Positions 56,725-64,000 of a stretch of DNA of 64,000 nucleotides are shown in pieces. The stretch is from contig OY741265.1 of the NCBI GenBank assembly GCA_963514095.1, forward strand, positions 31,358,290 through 31,422,289. The letters are read 5' to 3'. Position 1 is the first letter of the stretch. Each line of letters begins with the position of its first letter. The DNA is from Eutrigla gurnardus. Taxonomy: Eukaryota; Chordata; Actinopteri; Perciformes; Triglidae. Made by a program: the position numbers and the translations under genes. Below the pieces are notes generated by a model, which worked only from the letters and a program-made list of their open reading frames with translations, had not been told where the DNA came from and did no database searches.

Positions 56725-57170
56725 CTGTCTGTCTCTACATGTCAGCCCTGTGATAGACTGGTTACATGTCTGTCTCTACATGTCAGCCCCGTGATAGACT
56801 GGTTACATGTCTGTCTCTACATGTCTCCCTGTGATAGACTGGTTACCTGTCTGTCTCTACATGTCTCCCTGTGATAGACTGGTTACATGTCTGTCTCTAC
56901 ATGTCAGCCCCGTGATAGACTGGTTACATGTCTGTCTCTACATGTCAGCCCTGTGATAGACTGGTTACCTGTCTGTCTCTACATGTTAGCCCTGTGATAG
57001 ACTGGTTACCTGTCTGTCTCTACATGTCTCCCTGTGATAGACTGGTTACCTGTCTGTCTCTACATGTTAGCCCTGTGATATACATGTTAGCCCTGTGATA
57101 GACTGGTTACCTGTCTGTCTCTACATGTCAGCCCTGTGATAGACTGGTTACCTGTCTGTCTCTACATGTC
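56725..57170 (+). repeat. 41-bp minisatellite derived from a SINE-like repeat
   Basis: About ten units of 'acctgtctgtctctacatgt' plus 'cagccctgtgatagactggtt', with variants lacking one base ('tctccctgtgatag') or with 'catgtctg' for 'cctgtctg'. The unit is the same as an internal segment of the SINE-like repeat at 25155-25215. One unit near 57081 is partial. Confidence 0.92.
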
Positions 57171-57265
57171 AGAGACAGACAGGTCCCCATCCTGCATGTC
57201 TTTGGACTGTGGGAGGAAGCCGGAGAGAACCCACGCTTATACGGGGGCAACAGTGCTACCCACTA
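57149..57265 (-). repeat. Palindromic junction and inverted front half of the SINE-like repeat
   Basis: At 57149-57183 'acctgtctgtctct' is followed after 7 bp by its inverse 'agagacagacaggt'. From there to about 57265 the sequence is the reverse complement of the front part of the 24938-25270 repeat ('cctgcatgtctttggactgt', 'gggaggaagccggagagaac', 'agtgctacccac'). The element is thus rearranged with an inversion breakpoint at the palindrome. Confidence 0.85.
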
Positions 57266-58124
57266 ATTAGCTTTAGCTCCGTGTCACGTCTCCCCACGTC
57301 TCAGTGCAGGCTTGTGCTATCCGTAGGCCAGGCTTGCAGTACTAAGAAGTTCGTAAAACAATTTAAATAATGGCAACAGCCTGCTATCTACAAAAAAGTA
57401 TAGTCCCAGTGATGTATAAGTGTCCAAGAGCCGCTGCACGTAATTTATCACCGAAGAAAAGCAAAATATCAGCAGAAAATCACAAACAGAGGTGAGAGCA
57501 AAGCGGAAACGTGTCTGTAAGAAAGCCGGATGCAGCAGCACAAACATAATTTTGTTTATAAGCAGGCCGGAGCTGTGGCAAAGAGCCTCTCATCACCGTG
57601 GAAAGACTCCATTTGTAATTCTATTACATTTACTGGTCTGTCTTTTGATGAATGAGAGATTCTTGTTGATGAGAGATCGTTTGAGGGGTTTTCCCCCCTG
57701 TGTGTCGTATCTGGGCTCAATAGAGTAAATATAAATGTGTCAAAGCTTTGATTAAAACCTTGAAGTCATTTTCCTTCTTTGTTTCATCACCCCCCAGCAC
57801 CCCACCAGCTCCGGCTTTGAAAACTCTTCCCTTCCCATCCCATTATCTGCTCAATAATAGCTCAGTGAACCAGCGTTGTTCTTTAATTTGGTATCATAAA
57901 TCCCAGCGTTTATGATCAGCTTATCACAGGGAGACACGCAGTAACAGCTCACCACTCACACTATTTAGTTTGCCAAACAGGAGTATTACTCCATTTCAAT
58001 GCCAAAGTATCTACCAACAGGCTGGGTGGGCTGGGGGGGTTCTGTCTGCCATCCAAACAAACAAGATAACCCACATGTGTTGGTGGCTCACGTAGACCTA
58101 TCACCAGCACAGGTTGAAGTGCAC
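57266..58124. other. No gene recognised
   Basis: Non-coding. Open frames at 57317-57547 and 57492-57728 have no recognisable domain. Confidence 0.4.
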
Positions 58125-58147
58125 GCACACACACACACACACACACA
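58125..58147. repeat. Short (CA)n tract
   Basis: About 23 bp of CA dinucleotide. Confidence 0.9.
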
Positions 58148-61100
58148 GTGAGACTTTGTTCTCCCAACAACAAAGTTTGGAGATGCAGCTCAAGTCACGC
58201 TGGATGATACGCGAAAAGTGCTCATGTATGGAGCTTCAAAGGCAAATAATTCAAATGGTGTTTTGTTTCTCAGCATCTCCCAGATGCTCATGTTTTTCTG
58301 GGTGGATATCAAAGACTCCTCTTTCTTCTGCCACTTGAAAGGAAACAACAAATCGAGAATAAAGACAAAAAACAAACAAAAAAAAAAGTTACTCTATTGT
58401 GGACTTCCAGTCTGATGAAGTTGCACAGTTCCGACACTTTGAACGAAAAGTGTGATTAATTGGCAACTGTCAGGTTACACACGAGGACATGAATTATTGA
58501 CAGCGTTTGTGAAAAAAAAAGATATTGTACGTAACTGATAAACAAGGATTTCACACTTGGAATTTTTAAATCCTACGAAGAGGCGAGTGCCAAACCTGCT
58601 GTAGCTGTGCTTTATAATGAAGAGGGATTAGCTCTGAGACGGAGGAACCAGCATGCACTTTGTTTTCTCAAAGTGCGTGGAGTCATTTTCATCTGGTTTC
58701 CATGAAGAGAGACACAAACACACTATGTGGAGTAAAGTAGCTTCAGACTGAGACCTGAGACCAGACTCCACCTCCGTCACATGGCACAACATTTACACAT
58801 TTGTATCTGGAAGACCAAAACTAACAGCAGCAATGACTCCAGAAGGAACAAAGAGCGCACATTTAACTTAAAATGAATAAGCGATAAATCCCATTACTTT
58901 GAATGAACATTCTGGCATTAAAGTGGAGCTAAAATGAAAAAAATAGATCACATCCTCTGTCATAATATGCCAAAATATGTTTCCAAAAACAGAAACAATA
59001 ACTATGTTTACATGTAGTCTCATATTCCGCCATTATTCTGAATATCAAACATTATATTCCGTTTGGATATTGTGAATATGTTCTTATTGAACGGATCATT
59101 TTCAGATGAAGAAGTTTGTGATATGTTGATATTATTCAGGTTTTAGCAGCTTTACTTTGAACAAGCAAAGTATGTAAACGTGACCAGCACTTTTCATCCT
59201 TTAACATGATAAACGACATGTTAGGGCACCGAGCTGTCAAACAGCAGAGAACCGCATCGACATGGGATCCATAAAGCATATTTAATGTCTCAGATGTAAC
59301 CTTTTTCAGCAGTTTTCTTCCTCATATCCGTGTTTTAATGACATATATGATCCGAATCAATCATCATGGAAACCTCCCACAACCCTGTGTGATTATCATG
59401 GGACCTAGCGTAGTGCCCAGACTATAAGGTAAATGCAATGTGTTGGCCTGTTGATCATGTATAGCATTATTGCTATTGCAACAACAATGTGCAGCTCCAG
59501 GCAGAACATGAAACTGGCAGACTGACGAGCATCCCTGGCATGCCTTTCAACCAACATGGTACTCACACAGTCATGTTGGTTTCATTATTAAATGGCCCTG
59601 AAAACCTGCAATAAATACGATGACATGCTCATGAGACAGTTCACTTATAAATACATATAAATATAAACTGACTAATTTCAATACTTTGCTCAGAAAAGAG
59701 CCCTTGATGGAGCTGCACGGCACCAATCTGGTCCCAGGCTCCTCTTATGATCAGGAAAGTGTTTACGCAGAACATTATGACGACACAGTTGACATTTGAC
59801 CCTTTTGATATAAAATGTCATCACTTCATCATTTTTTCCTATCAGAGATTTGTGTGAATTTTTCATAATTAGCATATTCATTATTTCTAATCAGTTCATT
59901 CTAGAGTACAAACGGATATTAGTGCCAAATCCTTTTTTTTAATTACATGGTTTCAACATTTCCCTCAGTACGGCTGCTTTTCTTCACCATGACTGTGCAT
60001 TCTGAGCTACCTTTAATATACCTTTGTGCTTGTTATGTTGGAGACCTATGGAGCTATGATGGGATGATGAAGATTCTGGATTGATTGATGTCATTTTGTA
60101 GAGTGACCTGATTGGTCCATGTGGATATATTAAATACTTAATGAGTATGACTGTGTGTCAGAGGTATGAAGATCTTTATGAGCAGAAAAAGAGCTCGAAC
60201 AGGAGTACAGGTGGCAAGTCATTAAACTTCAGCAGGGACATTAAAAGTAAGTTTGGAGCCCTCTGGTGCTCCAAGTTACGACCCTCGACTTCACCCATAA
60301 AAACCCTAATTACACGCTGATGCAGTCATTTTAATTAATACTACAAAGCCAGTCTGTCGAGCAAGAGCGGCACAAGTATTTTGAAGCTTTAACTTCACCA
60401 AAATGGGGGCAGTGGTGATCTGAAGGTGAGACAAGCTGGCTCCACTTCAGCATATTTATGGAGCATCATCACCCCAAAGAGGCTCTGCTCACTATGCAGA
60501 GACTCACAGAGACTCACTCAGAGCTAGACTTCTTGGGAACCACAACATATTTGGAATGAGCGTGACTTCTCCTCTTGACCTATCTTTGTACATTACTTGC
60601 TGACCTTTACCGCAGAGGTTGTGTGCTTGTCCACATACATATGTGGCCGGAGGACGCAGGGCGAATGCATGATTCCATCTCCAACTTATGGGATGCATAA
60701 ACTGTTGAAGAGAGAAACACTTACAGAACAGTAAGACTTTCTTTTCTATTACTTTGTTTTTGCGTGTGTTATTGGTAAAAAATGTAATCTCATTAATGAT
60801 GCCATAAGCATCAAAGACTGACAGCTGATAATCAAAAATGATTAAAAACATATGCAAGAGCATCTACACATCCTCAAAAAATTGTTTTCAGCCAAACATT
60901 AATTGACTTTTTTCATTTCATCGCAGGATCATTTGTTTATTCATGTTACTTGCACTTGACGTGCCGAGGAGGTGGAAACGTCCCTCCAAGTAGACACCAG
61001 CCAGGTTTCCTCCATCACAGCTGAAATCACCACTATTGCTGCTTTGTACATGTGGAAGTCCCAGATCCACCAGGAAACCAAATGCTGTCCTGTCTGGGTT

Positions 61101-61465
61101 CATGACATCACCCAGAGGTGCTCGGTGGATTTCACCAAGCTGGATTCACTGGATCTAGCAAGACCCACGTGGGTTGGTTTACCACAGCTGGAGGAACCAG
61201 AATAAACTATTTATCTGTGATTTAATATCAATAACCAGATGAAAAGGATGCTGAAATAACTCCATAAGGACAGTGACCAGTAAAAAGTGTGAAGTCATGC
61301 CTTGTTTGGTCTGTCTGCAAGACCACAAGATAACTACTTTAAAAATGATTGTTTTTTGAATGGAGTCTGGTTGATGGGTGCAAGGCTATGCTAACATTGT
61401 AGCTGCAACATCAACACTCCAAATAAGGTAATCTAGACATAAATACAGCAGAGACCTTGTTGTTC
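58148..61465. other. No gene recognised
   Basis: About 3.3 kb of AT-rich, largely repeat-free DNA. 'ctatgtttacatgtagtctc' near 59000 and 'gtatgtaaacgtgacc' near 59170 might be the ends of a diverged MITE, but pairing is weak. A 77-codon forward frame at 60972-61205, following an acceptor-like 'catttcatcgcag', has no domain I recognise. This is where a conserved non-coding element would be easiest to detect by alignment. Confidence 0.4.
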
Positions 61466-61786
61466 GGACCACAGACAGTCTCTGGTTTCTCCACATAGTC
61501 TGGTCTCTGGACTAATGTGAGCTACTATCTAGACCTCTGGGGGACCACAGACAGTCTCTGGTTTCTCCACATAGTCTGGTCTCTGGACTAATGTGAGCTA
61601 CTATCTAGACCTCTGGGGGACCACAGACAGTCTCTGGTTTCTCCACATAGTCTGGTCTGGTCTCTGGAGTAATATGAGCTACTATCAAAGACCTCTGGGG
61701 GACCACAGACAGTCTCTGGTTTCTCCACATAGTCTGGTCTGGTCTCTGGACTAATATGAGCTACTATCAAAGACCTCTGGGGGACC
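61466..61786 (+). repeat. 76/82-bp tandem repeat, four units
   Basis: Units begin 'ggaccacagacagtctctgg' at 61466, 61542, 61618 and 61700, with the start of a fifth at 61782. The first two units are 76 bp; the last two are 82 bp owing to a duplicated 'tctgg' and a 'tatcaaag' variant. Reverse open frames over it merely repeat with the DNA. Confidence 0.93.
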
Positions 61787-63589
61787 ACAGCTACCGTTAT
61801 ATATATTTTGTTAAGATGGGTCCTGATCGTCTCAGACCGGAGACCATATTTCTGAGTAAGGGCTGGAGGAGTGCACCATTAGCTCCAACTTCATTTACCA
61901 ACAAGTAACCAAGTAACGTCATCATCTCCTGCACTAAGATGCTGGATGTTACTGGGACTTTCCCCATTGAAAGCGAGACATAATGTACAACCATGTCTCA
62001 TACAAAATGAGGTTACAAAAATCCAACAAAATGCGTTACCCATGAAAGCAAATTCACAATGCAGCTTTGTTGTGGGGGAACATGCTTTTAAGGAGACTAG
62101 GCTGCAATGTAAGTCTATGGGGAAAAGTGCTTTTGGGCCCTGTGGCATTAAGTTGAAGTCACCTGGAAGTTGTCAAATGTGCATCAAAGTCCAGCGCGCG
62201 ATCTGGAGGCTTGCTTCAACTCAGTAGTCACAACTTACAGATCAAGCTGTGAAGCATCTTCCCAGGTTTACTCATTGACACAGGAAGTGGTACGACCTAA
62301 AGATGGCAACAAGGCGCTGCGGCCGGAAAACAGAGGACTCCTGCTCTTCAACATTTGGTGCCTGTAAACACACTTTAATGAGACCAGGTCCCAGGGTGAA
62401 AGTCAAACACGCCACCCTTACGTTTGTGTAGACGGCAAATACACATACGATGATGTCATCGCCCCACCCCTCGACCCTCTAGCCTTTGTTGTGTTCACTT
62501 TCTTCTTCTACTGTCTTTGTTTGTATACAGTGTGCAAGCTTTTTGCGCATGCTCCGTCTCTTCTTCTCCATTTTTGGTGTCATTTTGTAGCAGAAACAGC
62601 GCCACATATAGACCTGGAATGTGTACTACTGCATGCTGAGTTGTTCAGAATGGATTTGTTTGGATGCAGATTTTCTTGACACGACGCCAAGGAAAACCGG
62701 GGAAAAAAAGTTGTTTTGGTACATGTGGACGAGGCCTTAAAATGCCTTAAAACATCCAATAGGCCAACATCAGTGGAGAAAACCTGAAGCTGCACCTCAT
62801 GTTATCACCACCTTCAATATTACTGCTTCTCATTTACACCTACAATCAATGATATTAATGAAAATGTGACCTCAACATTTTCCCCCCTCAAGCCATAATT
62901 GGATTTAACTAACGATTTACAACTTCATGGCCCCCTAAGTAACAGACCTGAAGATTCATGTTGTAACTATGTCAACTATAATATCATTGAAGCTGTGGTA
63001 ATAATAATCTCCACCAAGTCCAAAGAACTCAGGTGACTCAAGCTAGCAGTTAGCCTTACACACAGTTATTAATGATTAAAGTCCAATTAAAAAGCTGATG
63101 GACATTTGTGAAATGTAAGTGAATGTGAATCAAGGCCACCACTGTCTGCACTGCATCAATATTATTAAATATGTATTAAAGAATTATCTAGTCAGTAACT
63201 AACATGAGCTACATCATAGACGACTTAACTGAGGTCAAGGTAAAGGTCAACACAACATCAGACCACTTGATTTGCTGATGAAATGAGATGTAGAACCTTT
63301 TTTTTAAAAAAGAAGCAAACCATGGTTGATATATTAGGATTATTCTGTGCAAAGAGACTGAGCCAAATCCTCCTGCCTATAATTTAGATTTTATAAAACA
63401 CAACACATTGTGGTCAATATGTTTTTTTATTCTAAGCCTAAACTTTTTTTCTGATGTTATAGTAAAAGAAACCTGAAGTAACTACAGTCGCATCAAATGG
63501 CTGCTCCTTTGCCATTTTAGTGTCCCTTTGAACCAAACAAACATTCTTTCATCTTCATATCATAATATCCTTCATATTATTATTGTTGT
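61787..63589. other. No gene recognised
   Basis: Non-coding. Between 62420 and 62740 the phrases 'gtttgtgtagacggcaaata' and 'ggtacatgtggacgaggcct' resemble ends of another fish MITE group, but the pairing is too weak to draw boundaries. Confidence 0.4.
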
Positions 63590-63660
63590 TCAGAATCAGA
63601 ATAAAAAAGGACTTAATTGCCAAGTACGTTTTTACATACAAGGAATTTGCCTTGGTCTTC
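63590..63660 (+). repeat. Fragment of a common fish repeat
   Basis: 'cagaatcagaataaaaaagg' followed by 'ttgccaagtacgtttttaca' and 'tacaaggaatttgccttgg' matches a widely dispersed fish motif. Only this short core is visible. Confidence 0.45.
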
Positions 63661-63920
63661 AGTGTGCATGATATTTATGAATAAATGAAATCAAAATAAT
63701 ACCCCAAATGAAAAAAAGACTATATACATATGCACCGTAATATAATAATATTTACAATTTTACAATTAGTGCAGAATGTTGCTAAATATTTGTACAAAAC
63801 TTGTATCTTGTGGGGGGAGGGGGGGTGTAATGTGCGTGTCAGTGTCAGTCGGGGGTCCACAGGGGGGAGACAGGAGGGTGTGAAGGATTTAGACAGCTGC
63901 CAAGTTTCACTCTTCCCACA

Positions 63921-64000
63921 CATAATATCCCAGTACTTCTATCTACACATTATATCCCAGTACTTCTATCTACACATTATATCCCCGTACTTCTATCTAC
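63921..64000 (+). repeat. 27-bp tandem repeat running off the window
   Basis: Three units of 'acattatatcccagtacttc' plus 'tatctac' (first unit with 'ataatatc', last with 'ccccgt'), still in progress at the last base. The array length is therefore unknown. Confidence 0.9.

Noticed and set aside
58990..59185. MITE with 'gtttacatg' inverted ends
   Set aside because: The two ends match over only about nine bases and no target copy is visible.
60972..61205. 77-codon frame after an acceptor-like site
   Set aside because: No domain or known protein recognised; no matching donor or neighbouring exon, so I left it out as a gene.

Overview
The window looks like repeat-rich intergenic or intronic DNA from a ray-finned fish, probably a percomorph teleost. 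The evidence is the mix of mobile elements: many short hAT elements with exact 8-bp target duplications, Harbinger elements with SANT/Myb-like exons, L2-type and APE-type LINEs, a gypsy fragment, a retroviral envelope scrap, TTAA-flanked inverted-repeat elements, and very long (CA)n tracts. I found no convincing complete host gene. The best host-gene candidate is a short signal-peptide-like exon near 29.64 kb, and it is weak.

Layout. 0-9 kb: a hAT-type MITE (319-635); an 804-bp inverted-repeat element set in a 'tatctag' minisatellite (3710-4513); a hAT element (4631-7873) that keeps one BED-finger exon and is split by a 2.2-kb TTAA-flanked fold-back element (5161-7384); and another hAT MITE (8301-9072) with its own nested insert. 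9-16.4 kb: a decayed hAT end carrying a 464-bp hAT MITE, then an L2 LINE remnant split by a 1.64-kb Harbinger element (14318-15961). 16.7-22.5 kb: two layers of hAT insertion, a hAT transposase pseudogene (18640-20482), and a further hAT element. 22.5-31.6 kb: mostly unremarkable DNA, then a tRNA-headed SINE-like repeat, a 24-bp minisatellite interrupted by a hAT MITE, a gypsy reverse-transcriptase scrap, part of a Harbinger element, and a GC-rich inverted-repeat element (30641-31567). 34.4-38 kb: a 145-bp CA tract and a hAT element (35213-38003) hosting a second Harbinger copy. 40.2-44.2 kb: a nearly intact LINE whose 939-codon ORF2 has a single in-frame stop, abutting an endogenous retroviral env scrap and one arm of the TTAA fold-back family. 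44.4-51.3 kb: two more long CA tracts and a stack of nested elements (a MITE holding a hAT element and a probable solo LTR). 52.8-57.3 kb: a TTAA MITE, a third Harbinger with a SANT exon, a relative of the 3.7-kb element, and a 41-bp minisatellite derived from the SINE-like repeat. 57.3-64 kb: mostly featureless DNA with two small tandem arrays.

The coding sequences I recognise are transposon or retroelement genes, and all are broken or partial. The clearest signals are target-site duplications read directly from the sequence. These give a relative insertion order for several stacks, a repeated CAG (CWG) target for Harbinger, and a nonsense codon shared by two Harbinger copies.
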